DNA from: Streptomyces spinosisporus
Lineage (GTDB): Bacteria > Actinomycetota > Actinomycetes > Streptomycetales > Streptomycetaceae
Reading direction: 5' to 3'
NCBI RefSeq assembly: GCF_022698145.1
Contig: NZ_JALDAX010000017.1
Location: 62,001-126,000, forward strand
Length of the DNA: 64,000 bases
Below are positions 34,194 through 43,755 of this stretch, piece by piece (the first letter of the stretch is position 1; each line of letters begins with the position of its first letter). Both the position numbers and the translations under genes were made by a program. The notes beneath the pieces are model-generated. The model was given only the letters and a program-made list of their open reading frames with translations, had not been told where the DNA came from and did not search any database.

Positions 34194-35519
34194 TTAGAGA
34201 CCCGGAATCCGGCCGTTGCGGAACAGGTCGACGAAGATCTGGTGGTCGGCACGCGCGCGTGCGCCGTAGCTGTGCGCGAAGTCCGTCAGCAGGGCCGCGA
34301 AGCCGTCCTCGTCGGCGGCGATCGCCGCGTCGATGGCGCGCTCGGTGGAGAACGGCACCAGGGACTCGCCGGAGGTGTCGTCCGCCGCGGCGTGCATCGT
34401 GGCCGTGGCCCGGCCGAGGTCGGCGACGACGGACGCGATCTCCTCCGGGTCGTCGATGTCGCCCCAGTCCAGGTCCACCGCGTACGGCGAGACCTCGGCG
34501 ACCAGCTGGCCCGTGCCGTCCAGCTCCGTCCAGCCCAGCCACGGGTCGGCGTGCGCCTGCAGGGCGCGCTGCGAGATCACCGTGCGGTGGCCCTCGTGCT
34601 GGAAGTAGTCGCGGATCGCCGGGTCGGTGATGTGCCGGGAGACGGCCGGGGTCTGGGCCTGCTTGATGTAGATCACCACGTCGTTCTCCAGGGCGTCGCT
34701 GTGGCCCTCCAGGAGGATGTTGTACGACGGCAGGCCGGCCGAGCCGATGCCGATGCCGCGGCGGCCGACGACGTCCTTCACGCGGTAGGAGTCCGGGCGG
34801 GCCAGGGAGGCGTCCGGCAGCGTCTCCAGATAGCCGTCGAAGGCCGCGAGGACCTTGTAGCGCGTGGCGGCGTCCAGCTCGATCGAGCCGCCGCCGGACG
34901 CGAACCGGCGCTCGAAGTCGCGGATCTCGGTCATCGAGTCCAGCAGCCCGAAGCGGGTCAGGGAGCGGGCGTCGCGCAGCGCGTCCAGCAGCGGGCCCTG
35001 GGCGGTGTCCAGGGTGAACGGCGGCACCTCGTCGCTCTTCGCGCCGGTGGCCAGGGCGTGGATGCGCTCGCGGTACGCGCCCGCGTACACCTGCACCAGC
35101 TCGGTGATCTGCTCGTCGCTGAGCGCCTTGGCGTACCCGATCAGGGCGATCGAGGCGGAGAAGCGCTTGAGGTCCCAGGTGAAGGGGCCGACGTAGGCCT
35201 CGTCGAAGTCGTTGACGTTGAAGACCAGGCGGCCGTTGGAGTCCATGTACGTGCCGAAGTTCTCCGCGTGCAGGTCGCCGTGGATCCACACGCGCGAGGT
35301 GCGCTCGTCCAGGTACGGGCCGCCCCGCTTGTCGGTGTCGGCGTCGTGGTAGAAGAGGCACGCCGTGCCCCGGTAGAACGCGAACGCCGAGGCCGCCATC
35401 TTCCGGAACTTCACGCGGAACGCGGCCGGGTCGGCGGCCAGGAGCTCGCCGAAGGCGGTGTCGAAGACGGCGAGGATCTCCTCGCCGCGCTGCTCGTCGT
35501 TGAGCTGGGGTACCGACAT
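34194..35519 (-). CDS. DUF2252 (kinase-like fold) protein
   Basis: A 441-residue cytosolic protein of the DUF2252 family, related in fold to aminoglycoside phosphotransferases. The motifs HGDLHAENFGTY and FNVNDFDEAYVGPFTWDLKRF resemble the catalytic HxDxxxxN and DxD elements of kinase-like enzymes. ATG 35519 has AGGAGG nine bases upstream. It diverges from dnaE; the 205-base gap holds a TAGACT (35656-35661) that may be the dnaE -10. The substrate is unknown. Confidence 0.88.
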   Translation of the reverse strand: MSVPQLNDEQRGEEILAVFDTAFGELLAADPAAFRVKFRKMAASAFAFYRGTACLFYHDADTDKRGGPYLDERTSRVWIHGDLHAENFGTYMDSNGRLVFNVNDFDEAYVGPFTWDLKRFSASIALIGYAKALSDEQITELVQVYAGAYRERIHALATGAKSDEVPPFTLDTAQGPLLDALRDARSLTRFGLLDSMTEIRDFERRFASGGGSIELDAATRYKVLAAFDGYLETLPDASLARPDSYRVKDVVGRRGIGIGSAGLPSYNILLEGHSDALENDVVIYIKQAQTPAVSRHITDPAIRDYFQHEGHRTVISQRALQAHADPWLGWTELDGTGQLVAEVSPYAVDLDWGDIDDPEEIASVVADLGRATATMHAAADDTSGESLVPFSTERAIDAAIAADEDGFAALLTDFAHSYGARARADHQIFVDLFRNGRIPGL

Positions 35520-35724
35520 CGCTGGGTGCCTCCTGGTGCATGGTCGTGTACGACGGCGTTGCGTCGTTTCCAACGGTCGAGGGTGCCCGGAAGTGCCCGG
35601 GAACTCTCGCTGTGAAGGTACGCGGACGAGCCCGCTGAGTGTCAGTGCCGAGGCATAGACTTCGACGCTGACCCCAGGACTGTCCGCCAGCCCGTTGCCG
35701 ATCGTTTCCCTTGGAGGCCGCACC

Positions 35725-38700
35725 GTGTCGAAGCCGCCGTTCACGCACCTGCACGTCCACACCCAGTACTCGCTGCTGGACGGTGCCGCGCGGCTCAAGG
35801 ACATGTTCAACGCGTGCAACGAGATGGGCATGACCCATATCGCGATGTCCGACCACGGCAACCTCCATGGTGCGTACGACTTCTTCCATTCCGCGAAGAA
35901 GGCCGGAGTCACCCCGATCATCGGGATCGAGGCGTATGTCGCCCCCGAGTCGCGGCGCAACAAGCGCAAGATCCAGTGGGGCCAGCCGCACCAGAAGCGC
36001 GACGACGTCTCGGGTTCGGGTGGCTACACCCACAAGACGATCTGGGCGGCGAACTCCACGGGTCTGCACAACCTCTTCCGGCTCTCCTCCGACGCGTACG
36101 CCGAGGGCTGGCTGCAGAAGTGGCCCCGGATGGACAAGGAGACCATCTCGCAGTGGTCCGAGGGCCTGATCGCCTCCACCGGCTGCCCCTCCGGCGAGGT
36201 CCAGACCCGGCTCCGGCTCGGCCAGTTCGACGAGGCCCTGAAGGCCGCCGCCGACTACCAGGACATCTTCGGCAAGGACCGCTACTTCCTGGAGCTGATG
36301 GACCACGGCATCGACATCGAGCACCGGGTCCGCGACGGCCTGCTGGAGATCGGCAAAAAGCTCGGCATCCCGCCCCTGGTGACGAACGACTCGCACTACA
36401 CGTACGCGCACGAGGCGGCCGCCCACGACGCCCTGCTGTGCATCCAGACCGGCAAGAACCTCTCCGACCCGGACCGCTTCAAGTTCGACGGCACCGGCTA
36501 CTACCTGAAGTCCACGGACGAGATGTACGCCATCGACTCCTCGGACGCCTGGCAGGAGGGCTGCCGCAACACGCTCCTGGTGGCCGAGCAGATCGACACC
36601 TCGGGCATGTTCGAAAAGCGCGACCTCATGCCCAAGTTCGACATCCCCGAGGGGTACACCGAGGTCACCTGGTTCCAGGAGGAGGTCCGCCGCGGCATGG
36701 AGCGCCGCTTCCCCGGCGGCGTCCCCGAGGACCGCCAGAAGCAGGCCGAGTACGAGATGGACGTCATCATCCAGATGGGGTTCCCGGGCTACTTCCTCGT
36801 CGTCGCCGACTTCATCATGTGGGCCAAGAACAACGGCATCGCGGTCGGCCCCGGCCGAGGCTCCGCGGCCGGTTCGATCGTCGCCTACGCCATGGGCATC
36901 ACCGACCTCGACCCGATCCCGCACGGCCTGATCTTCGAGCGGTTCCTCAACCCCGAGCGCGTCTCCATGCCCGACGTCGACATCGACTTCGACGAGCGCA
37001 GGCGCGTCGAGGTGATCCGGTACGTGACGGAGAAGTACGGCGCCGACAAGGTCGCCATGATCGGCACCTACGGCAAGATCAAGGCGAAGAACGCGATCAA
37101 GGACTCCGCGCGCGTGCTGGGCTACCCGTACGCGATGGGCGACCGCCTCACCAAGGCCATGCCGGCCGACGTCCTCGGCAAGGGCATCGACCTCGACGGC
37201 ATCACCAACCCCTCGCACCCGCGCTACAGCGAGGCGGGCGAGATCCGCTCGATGTACGAGAACGAGCCGGACGTGAAGAAGGTCATCGACACCGCCAAGG
37301 GCGTCGAGGGCCTGGTCCGGCAGATGGGTGTGCACGCCGCGGGCGTGATCATGTCCAGCGAGCCCATCGTCGACCACGCCCCCGTGTGGGTGCGGCACAC
37401 CGACGGCGTGACCATCACGCAGTGGGACTACCCGCAGTGCGAGTCGCTCGGCCTGCTGAAGATGGACTTCCTGGGCCTGCGCAACCTCACGATCATGGAC
37501 GACGCCGTCAAGATGGTGAAGTCCAACAAGGGCGTCGACCTCGACCTGCTCTCCCTGCCGCTGGACGACCCGAAGACCTTCGAACTGCTCCAGCGCGGCG
37601 ACACCCTGGGCGTCTTCCAGTTCGACGGCGGCCCCATGCGCTCCCTGCTGCGCCTGATGAAGCCCGACAACTTCGAGGACATCTCCGCCGTCTCCGCGCT
37701 GTACCGCCCCGGCCCGATGGGCATGGACTCGCACACCAACTACGCGCTGCGCAAGAACGGTCTGCAGGAGATCACCCCGATCCACCCCGAGCTGGAGGAG
37801 CCGCTCAAGGAGGTCCTGGACGTCACCTACGGCCTGATCGTCTACCAGGAGCAGGTGCAGAAGGCCGCCCAGATCATCGCCGGTTACTCGCTCGGCGAGG
37901 CCGACATCCTGCGCCGCGTGATGGGCAAGAAGAAGCCCGAGGAACTGGCGAAGAACTTCGTCCTGTTCCAGAAGGGCGCCCGCGAGAAGGGCTACAGCGA
38001 CGAGGCCATCCAGGCCCTGTGGGACGTCCTGGTCCCCTTCGCCGGCTACGCGTTCAACAAGGCGCACTCCGCCGCGTACGGCCTGGTGTCGTACTGGACG
38101 GCCTATCTGAAGGCGAACCACCCCGCCGAGTACATGGCGGGGCTGCTCACCTCGGTCAAGGACGACAAGGACAAGTCGGCCGTCTATCTCAACGAGTGCC
38201 GCCGCATGGGCATCAAGGTGCTGCCGCCGAACGTCAACGAGTCGGTGCACAACTTCGCCGCCCAGGGCGACGACGTGATCCTCTTCGGCCTCGAAGCCGT
38301 CCGCAACGTCGGCACGAACGTCGTCGAGTCGATCATCAGGAGCCGCAAGGCCAAGGGGAAGTACGCCTCGTTCCCGGACTACCTCGACAAGGTCGAGGCG
38401 GTCGCCTGCAACAAGCGCACCACGGAATCGCTGATCAAGGCGGGCGCGTTCGACACCCTGGGGCACACCCGCAAGGGCCTCACCGCGCAGTACGAACCGA
38501 TGATCGACAACGTGGTGGCGGTCAAGCGCAAGGAGGCCGAGGGGCAGTTCGACCTCTTCGGCGGCATGGGCGAGGAGGAGAGCGACGAGCCCGGCTTCGG
38601 ACTCGACGTGCAGTTCACCGACGAGGAGTGGGACAAGACCTATCTGCTCGCCCAGGAACGGGAGATGCTCGGTCTCTACGTCTCCGACCACCCGCTCTTC

Positions 38701-39264
38701 GGCCTCGAACACGTGCTGTCGGACAAGGCCGACGCGGGCATCGCCCAGCTCACCGGCGGCGAGCACGCGGACGGCGCGGTCGTCACCATCGGCGGCATCA
38801 TCTCCGGCCTGCAGCGCAAGATGACCAAGCAGGGCAACGCCTGGGCGATCGCCACGGTCGAGGACCTCGCGGGCTCCATCGAGTGCATGTTCTTCCCCGC
38901 GACCTACCAGCTCGTGTCGACCCAACTCGTCGAGGACGCGGTGGTGTTCGTCAAGGGCCGGCTCGACAAGCGCGAGGACGTGCCGCGGCTGGTGGCGATG
39001 GAGCTCCAGGTGCCGGACCTGTCCAACGCCGGCACCAACGCACCCGTGGTCCTCACCATCCCGGCCACCCGCGTCACCCCGCCCATGGTCAGCCGCCTCG
39101 GCGAGATCCTCACCCATCACAAGGGCGACAGCGAGGTCCGTATCAAGCTGCAGGGCCCGACCAGGACGACCGTGCTGCGTCTGGACCGGCACCGGGTCAA
39201 GCCCGATCCGGCGCTCTTCGGCGACCTCAAGGTGTTGCTCGGCCCCTCCTGTCTGGCGGGCTGA
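35725..39264 (+). CDS. dnaE: DNA polymerase III alpha subunit DnaE1
   Basis: A 1179-residue replicative polymerase. The PHP domain opens at THLHVHTQYSLLDGAARL with its metal-binding histidines; in actinobacterial DnaE1 this domain provides 3'-5' proofreading. The polymerase core contains VGPGRGSAAGSIVAYAMGI and PDVDIDFDERRRVEVI (catalytic aspartates), followed by YQEQVQKAAQIIAGYSL, a helix-hairpin-helix region, a beta-clamp motif GQFDLFGG and an OB fold near the C-terminus. GTG 35725 has GGAGG seven bases upstream; a TTG ten codons earlier lacks one. Confidence 0.96.
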   Translation: MSKPPFTHLHVHTQYSLLDGAARLKDMFNACNEMGMTHIAMSDHGNLHGAYDFFHSAKKAGVTPIIGIEAYVAPESRRNKRKIQWGQPHQKRDDVSGSGGYTHKTIWAANSTGLHNLFRLSSDAYAEGWLQKWPRMDKETISQWSEGLIASTGCPSGEVQTRLRLGQFDEALKAAADYQDIFGKDRYFLELMDHGIDIEHRVRDGLLEIGKKLGIPPLVTNDSHYTYAHEAAAHDALLCIQTGKNLSDPDRFKFDGTGYYLKSTDEMYAIDSSDAWQEGCRNTLLVAEQIDTSGMFEKRDLMPKFDIPEGYTEVTWFQEEVRRGMERRFPGGVPEDRQKQAEYEMDVIIQMGFPGYFLVVADFIMWAKNNGIAVGPGRGSAAGSIVAYAMGITDLDPIPHGLIFERFLNPERVSMPDVDIDFDERRRVEVIRYVTEKYGADKVAMIGTYGKIKAKNAIKDSARVLGYPYAMGDRLTKAMPADVLGKGIDLDGITNPSHPRYSEAGEIRSMYENEPDVKKVIDTAKGVEGLVRQMGVHAAGVIMSSEPIVDHAPVWVRHTDGVTITQWDYPQCESLGLLKMDFLGLRNLTIMDDAVKMVKSNKGVDLDLLSLPLDDPKTFELLQRGDTLGVFQFDGGPMRSLLRLMKPDNFEDISAVSALYRPGPMGMDSHTNYALRKNGLQEITPIHPELEEPLKEVLDVTYGLIVYQEQVQKAAQIIAGYSLGEADILRRVMGKKKPEELAKNFVLFQKGAREKGYSDEAIQALWDVLVPFAGYAFNKAHSAAYGLVSYWTAYLKANHPAEYMAGLLTSVKDDKDKSAVYLNECRRMGIKVLPPNVNESVHNFAAQGDDVILFGLEAVRNVGTNVVESIIRSRKAKGKYASFPDYLDKVEAVACNKRTTESLIKAGAFDTLGHTRKGLTAQYEPMIDNVVAVKRKEAEGQFDLFGGMGEEESDEPGFGLDVQFTDEEWDKTYLLAQEREMLGLYVSDHPLFGLEHVLSDKADAGIAQLTGGEHADGAVVTIGGIISGLQRKMTKQGNAWAIATVEDLAGSIECMFFPATYQLVSTQLVEDAVVFVKGRLDKREDVPRLVAMELQVPDLSNAGTNAPVVLTIPATRVTPPMVSRLGEILTHHKGDSEVRIKLQGPTRTTVLRLDRHRVKPDPALFGDLKVLLGPSCLAG

Positions 39265-39315
39265 GCAACAGGACGGCCGAGCGGCAGCGGACGGGCCGAG
39301 CGGCGGCGCATGCGC

Positions 39316-39349
39316 GAGGGGCGCGCCCTTTCACGGGGGTGCGCCCCTC
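39316..39349 (+). terminator. Terminator between dnaE and a convergent small gene
   Basis: GAGGGGCGC (39316-39324) pairs with GCGCCCCTC (39341-39349) across a 16-base loop. It lies between the stops of two convergent genes and can serve both. No T-tract is present. Confidence 0.6.
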
Positions 39350-39386
39350 GGCCGTGCCTGGGTCTCAACAACCCGATATGCAGATG

Positions 39387-39554
39387 TCAGTTGTGACCGA
39401 AGCTCTTCTGCCGGCCCTTGCGGGGCATGTCACCCGGGGTGACCTGCTGCACGGTGCGCTGCTCGGACTGCGCCTCCATCGAGGACTGGTGGTCCTGCTG
39501 CTGCCCGCGCTCGGACTGCGGCTGCTTCCGGTTCTGCTTCTTGTTCTTGGCCAT
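39387..39554 (-). CDS. Small basic, Gln-rich hydrophilic protein (55 aa)
   Basis: ATG 39554 has AGGAGG nine bases upstream and opens a 55-codon frame ending TGA at 39387. The protein starts MAKNKKQNRKQPQSERGQQQ and ends PRKGRQKSFGHN. It is highly charged with no membrane segment and is probably disordered. Codon use is GC-biased at third positions as in real genes here. I recall similar small hydrophilic proteins in other Streptomyces but know no function. Convergent with dnaE. Confidence 0.7.
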   Translation of the reverse strand: MAKNKKQNRKQPQSERGQQQDHQSSMEAQSEQRTVQQVTPGDMPRKGRQKSFGHN

Positions 39555-39788
39555 GGTGATCTGCCTCCTGTGGGGGATCTAGGGGCCAGGGCCGGGACCA
39601 GATTCACATAGGCTGACAACAAGCGCATTTCGGATAATTACCGTCTGTGACAGGGCATGTCGGAGCGCGAGGCCGCGGAGCGCGAACCGAAACGCCACGC
39701 CGAAGATCGAGTTCGGGCCGTTAACCCCCGCGCAGTCGGGCAGACTCGAAGGAAGGCCGAAGCAAACCTCCCGGAAACCGGAAAGAGG

Positions 39789-41009
39789 GTGGACCGCGTG
39801 GACCGCTGCATCGTCCTGGTGGACGCCGGTTATCTGCTGGGGGCCGCCGCCAGTCTCCTCGCCGGGGAGCCCTCGCGTTCCCGGATCACCGTCGACCACA
39901 CCGCCCTCATCCAGGCGTTGCGCGAGCGCGCCGAGTCCGACACCGAACGGCCGCTGCTGCGGATCTACTGGTTCGACGGCGCCCCCGACCGTGTCCCCCA
40001 GCCCGAGCACCGCAGGCTGCGCGTGATGCCCCGGGTCACCGTCCGGCTCGGCGCGCTGACCCGCAGCGACGGACGCTGGGCCCAGAAGGGCGTCGACGCC
40101 GCCATGCACGCCGAACTCACCGAGCTGGCGCGCAACCGCGCCTGCTCCGACATCGTCCTCGTCACCGGCGACGGCGATCTGCTGCCGGGCATGATGGCCG
40201 CCAAGGAGCACGGCGTCGCCGTACACCTGTGGGCCGTGCAGGCCGCCGACGGGGACTACAACCAGTCCGAGGACCTGGTCGCCGAGGCGGACGAACGGCG
40301 CGTGCTGGACCGCACCTGGATCACCAAGGCCGTACGGGCCAAGGAGTCCGGCGGCGTCTGCGCACCACCGCCCGTGCCCCGCCCGGAGATCGCCGCGATC
40401 CTCTCCGCGCCGCTGCCGGAGTCCTCGCTCGCCGCCGCGCCCGAGCGGCCCGCCGAGGAGGGCGAGCACAGCCCGGCCGCCGCGACCGGGAACGGCACCC
40501 AGGAGCGGGCGTCCGCGTCCAAGGGCGTGCCCACCCCCAAGGACCTCGCCGCGCTGCGCGCCCCCGGGGTGCAGCCCGCCCCGCACCCCCCGACCGCGAC
40601 CCTGCGCTGGTCCTCCGACAAGGGCTGGGTCGACCGGCCCCCCACGGAGCCCGCCGAGGCCGCCTCGATGCCGACGCTCGCGCAGCTGACCTCCGCGGAG
40701 CAGCGGTGGGCCGACCGCGAGGAGGACATCACCACGGTCGGCGGCGATCCCTACGAGGTCGGGCAGGTCTTCGCGCGCCGCTGGATCCAACGCCTCGGCG
40801 ACCAGAGCCATCTGCAGAAGCTGTCCGTGATGTACCCGAGGGTCCCGCACCGCATCGACGGTGAACTGCTGCGCTACGCCGCCCGCTTCGGGCTGCTCGC
40901 GCACAAGGACGACCAGATCGACGAACACGACCGGTACGCGATCCGGGCCGGTTTCTGGCGGGAGATCGACGTACGCACGGCCGCGGAGCACGCACCCGCG
41001 GGCGAGTAG
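39789..41009 (+). CDS. NYN (PIN-like) domain protein, possible RNase
   Basis: A protein of 406 residues from GTG 39789, or 403 from GTG 39798. The N-terminal NYN/LabA domain begins CIVLVDAGYLLGA and carries the acidic residues expected for metal binding (VDAGY, KGVDAAMHAEL, LVTGDGDLLPGM). A disordered Pro/Ala-rich linker (about 215-320) connects to a conserved C-terminal region (about 325-395, EVGQVFARRWIQRLGDQ onward) that may bind nucleic acid. NYN domains are ribonuclease-like folds; the RNA target is unknown. Start choice is uncertain by three codons. Confidence 0.8.
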   Translation: MDRVDRCIVLVDAGYLLGAAASLLAGEPSRSRITVDHTALIQALRERAESDTERPLLRIYWFDGAPDRVPQPEHRRLRVMPRVTVRLGALTRSDGRWAQKGVDAAMHAELTELARNRACSDIVLVTGDGDLLPGMMAAKEHGVAVHLWAVQAADGDYNQSEDLVAEADERRVLDRTWITKAVRAKESGGVCAPPPVPRPEIAAILSAPLPESSLAAAPERPAEEGEHSPAAATGNGTQERASASKGVPTPKDLAALRAPGVQPAPHPPTATLRWSSDKGWVDRPPTEPAEAASMPTLAQLTSAEQRWADREEDITTVGGDPYEVGQVFARRWIQRLGDQSHLQKLSVMYPRVPHRIDGELLRYAARFGLLAHKDDQIDEHDRYAIRAGFWREIDVRTAAEHAPAGE

Positions 41010-41086
41010 TTCTTTGCCTGGGGATTTCGCGTTGTCGACCAACCCGAGGGCGGACGGCCGCCGCGGACCCCGTACCCTCGTGCTTT

Positions 41087-42106
41087 GTGAGTACGCGCGC
41101 GGCACAGGCACTTCGGCACGGCGGGGACGTCGTGTGCGCGGTGCGCGGACTGACCAAGACCTATCCGGCGGTACGAGGGCGGCGGGGCACCCCGGGCACT
41201 CCCGCGGTACGGGCCACCGACGATGTGCACCTCGACATCCGCCGCGGTGAGATCTTCGGCCTCCTCGGGCCGAACGGCGCGGGCAAGTCCACCCTCGTAC
41301 GGCAGCTGACCGGGCTGATGCGGCCCGACGCCGGGCGCGTGGAGATCCTCGGGCACGACATCGTGCGGCACCCGGAGCGGGCCGCGCGGATCCTCGCCTA
41401 TCTGGGCCAGGAGTCGACCGCACTGGACGAGCTGACCGTGTCGCTGGCCGCCGAGACGACCGGGCGGCTGCGCGGGCTCCAGGCGCGGGACGCGCGGGCC
41501 GAGCGGGACGCCGTACTCGAAGAGCTCGGGCTCACCGCCATCGCCGGGCGCCCGCTGAAGAAGCTGTCCGGCGGGCAGCGGCGGCTCGCGTGCTTCGCCG
41601 CCGCGCTGGTCGGGGAGCGGTCGCTGCTGGTGCTCGACGAGCCGACCAGCGGTATGGACCCGGTCGCCCGGCGCGCCGTGTGGGCGGCCGTGGACCGGCG
41701 ACGGGCCGAGCGCGGCACGACGGTGCTGCTGGTCACGCACAACGTCATCGAGGCCGAGACCGTGCTCGACCGGGTCGCCGTGCTCGACCGGGGCCGGGTG
41801 ATCGCCTGCGACACCCCGGCCGGGCTGAAGGAGCAGGTCGCGGGGGAGGTCCGGGTCGAGCTGCTGTGGCGCGAGACGGCGCCGCTGCAGGTGCCCGAGG
41901 TGGCGGCGCTGCGCGAGCGGGCCGTGGAGTCCGGGCGCCGCTGGACGCTCAGGCTCGCCCCGGAGGAGGCCCGCGCGGTCGTGGCCACCGTCACCGGCGG
42001 CAGCGCCTTCGCCGCGCTCGACGACTTCACGCTGGCCACGCCCAGTCTGGAGGACGTGTACCTGGCGCTGGGCGGCGCCGCACAGCAGGGGTTGGTGAAG
42101 GCATGA
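41087..42106 (+). CDS. ABC transporter ATP-binding protein
   Basis: A 339-residue ATPase. Walker A is GPNGAGKST, the signature is LSGGQRRLA, Walker B is LLVLDEPTSGMDP and the H-loop is VTHNV. The C-terminal extension (about 245-339) resembles the DrrA/CcmA type exporters. GTG 41087 lies eight bases after TACCCT. It pairs with the permease at 42201, linked through a 33-codon frame. The substrate is unknown; small molecules or lipids are typical for this subfamily. Confidence 0.88.
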   Translation: MSTRAAQALRHGGDVVCAVRGLTKTYPAVRGRRGTPGTPAVRATDDVHLDIRRGEIFGLLGPNGAGKSTLVRQLTGLMRPDAGRVEILGHDIVRHPERAARILAYLGQESTALDELTVSLAAETTGRLRGLQARDARAERDAVLEELGLTAIAGRPLKKLSGGQRRLACFAAALVGERSLLVLDEPTSGMDPVARRAVWAAVDRRRAERGTTVLLVTHNVIEAETVLDRVAVLDRGRVIACDTPAGLKEQVAGEVRVELLWRETAPLQVPEVAALRERAVESGRRWTLRLAPEEARAVVATVTGGSAFAALDDFTLATPSLEDVYLALGGAAQQGLVKA

Positions 42107-42204
42107 GCCACGGCATGAGCGTGCGGGCCGTGAGGTCCGTATGGTCCGGCATGAGAGCGAGCGACCGGATGCGTCCCGGCCGGAAGGGGAGCAGCGCGAC
42201 GTGA
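42103..42204 (+). CDS. Possible 33-residue coupling ORF between ABC ATPase and permease
   Basis: ATG 42103 overlaps the ATPase stop as ATGA, with GAAGG just upstream. The frame encodes MSHGMSVRAVRSVWSGMRAS and 13 more residues, Arg/Ser-rich, and ends at TGA 42202-42204, overlapping the permease GTG at 42201. Like the rsmH-ftsL mini-ORF it could hand ribosomes on to the next gene. It may also be chance. Confidence 0.3.
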   Translation: MSHGMSVRAVRSVWSGMRASDRMRPGRKGSSAT

Positions 42205-43022
42205 GTGTCCTACCCGCCGATGTTCTGCCGGGCAGTCCCCTGGCCGTGGAGGAGGCCGCGAGCGGCGCGGTCGAGCTCGGTCCGCGGGCGCGGATGTGGC
42301 CGGCCCTCGGGGCCGTGTACCGGGCCCAGCTGTCCCGCGCGCGGGTGGCGAGGATTCCGCTGCTGTTCGTGGCGACCTTCCAGTCGATCGGGATCATGAT
42401 CCTGATGCGGGGCGTCGTGGACGGCGGCGGCGAGGCCGAGTCGGTGGTGGCCGGTTCCTCGGTGCTCGTGGTGGCGTTCGTCGCGCTGAACCTGCTCGCC
42501 CAGTACTTCGGTCAGCTGCGGGCGAGCGGCGGGCTCGACCACTACGCGACCCTGCCGGTGCCGCCCGCGGCCGTGGTGCTCGGGGCCGCCGGTGCCTATG
42601 CGTCGTTCACCGTGCCCGGGACCGTGGTCACCGCGGTGTTCGGCTGTGTCCTGTTCGGTCTTCCGCTGACCCATCTGTGGGTGCTCGTCGCGGTGATCCC
42701 GCTGGCCGGAGCGGCGCTGTCGGGCCTCGGGGCGGCGCTGGGACTGCTGGCGCCGCGGCCGGAACTGGCGACGCTGCTCGGCCAGTTGGGCATGTCCGCG
42801 GCACTGCTGCTCGGGGTGCTGCCGGCCGACCGGATGCCCGAGGTCGTACGGTTCGCGCGGGATCTGCTGCCGTCGACGTACGGCGTCGAGGCCTTCGCCC
42901 GGACCTTCGGGGCGGATCCGGACTGGGCCTTCGTGGCCGGTGACCTCGCCGTGTGCGCCGGGGTGGGCGTCGTCTCGCTGGCCGTCGCGACCTGGGCGTA
43001 CCGTCGGGCGGCCGTCCGGTGA
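42201..43022 (+). CDS. ABC-2 type transporter permease
   Basis: A 273-residue membrane protein with six hydrophobic segments (from about residue 50), a layout typical of ABC-2 permeases. GTG 42201 has GGGGAG nine bases upstream. A GTG/ATG-opened frame extends 20 codons further up but lacks a good ribosome-binding site. It presumably dimerises and works with the ATPase encoded just upstream as an exporter. Confidence 0.83.
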   Translation: MSVLPADVLPGSPLAVEEAASGAVELGPRARMWPALGAVYRAQLSRARVARIPLLFVATFQSIGIMILMRGVVDGGGEAESVVAGSSVLVVAFVALNLLAQYFGQLRASGGLDHYATLPVPPAAVVLGAAGAYASFTVPGTVVTAVFGCVLFGLPLTHLWVLVAVIPLAGAALSGLGAALGLLAPRPELATLLGQLGMSAALLLGVLPADRMPEVVRFARDLLPSTYGVEAFARTFGADPDWAFVAGDLAVCAGVGVVSLAVATWAYRRAAVR

Positions 43023-43056
43023 CGCGCCGCACAGGCGCGCCTGGCACGATGTCAGG

Positions 43057-43752
43057 GTGACCGCACCGTTGACTCCGCCTCCACCGCCGCATGAACAGTC
43101 CTCGCAGCATTCGTGGCAGCCGCCGGCTGCCGGGCAAGCGGCTCCCGCGTCCCACGACGCCGTCTGGGACGGCACGTACGGACAGGACGGGCCCGGAATG
43201 AAGACCGAACTGCGCGAGGCCTCCGTGATCACGGTGGTGGTGGCGATCGCCGGGGCGCTGCTCGGGGTGCTGTGGTGGTGGCTGGCTCCGCATGTGCCGC
43301 TGGTCGCGGACGTCGTCGACAAGCGCTGGATCGTCTATCTCTCGGACAGCGAGGGCGAGCAGGCGATCGGGGTCGACGGAACGTTCACCCTGCTCGCGCT
43401 GGGCTTCGGTGTGGTCAGCGCGCTGGTCGTCTTTCTGCTGCGGCGGCGCGGGGGAGTGCCCCTGGTGGTCGCCCTCGGCGTCGGCGGAGTGCTCGGCTCG
43501 CTGCTGGCCTGGCGGATCGGCGTGTGGCTCGGACCGGCCGAGGACGTCGTCGCCCATGCGAAGGCCGTGGGCAAGGGCGTCGTGTTCGACGCGCCGCTCA
43601 AGCTCGGCGCGAAGGGCGCGCTGCTGGCCTGGTCGCTCGCCGCGCTGGTGGTGCATCTGGGGCTGATGGCGCTGTTCGGGCCGCGGGATCCGGAGCCGTA
43701 CCCGGAGCAGGGGACGGCCCCGAACGATCCCTACGAGGCGCCGCTGCGGTAG
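43057..43752 (+). CDS. DUF2567-family membrane protein
   Basis: A 231-residue protein. A Pro/Gln-rich N-terminal tail (about 1-45) precedes four hydrophobic segments (about 57-78, 108-128, 135-155, 185-205). The pattern VPLVADVVDKRWIVYLSDSEGEQAIG between segments 1 and 2 is typical of the actinobacterial DUF2567 family (split here for reading: VPLVADVV, then YLSDSEGEQ). GTG 43057 lies six bases after CACGAT, a leaderless-type start. The function is unknown. It ends three bases from the convergent bL37-like gene. Confidence 0.75.
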   Translation: MTAPLTPPPPPHEQSSQHSWQPPAAGQAAPASHDAVWDGTYGQDGPGMKTELREASVITVVVAIAGALLGVLWWWLAPHVPLVADVVDKRWIVYLSDSEGEQAIGVDGTFTLLALGFGVVSALVVFLLRRRGGVPLVVALGVGGVLGSLLAWRIGVWLGPAEDVVAHAKAVGKGVVFDAPLKLGAKGALLAWSLAALVVHLGLMALFGPRDPEPYPEQGTAPNDPYEAPLR

Positions 43753-43755
43753 CCG

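Noticed and set aside
34165..39192. A 1675-codon leftward frame opposite dnaE and DUF2252
   Set aside because: It crosses two real genes on different strands, and both have intact motifs. The frame is open because stop codons are rare at this GC content.
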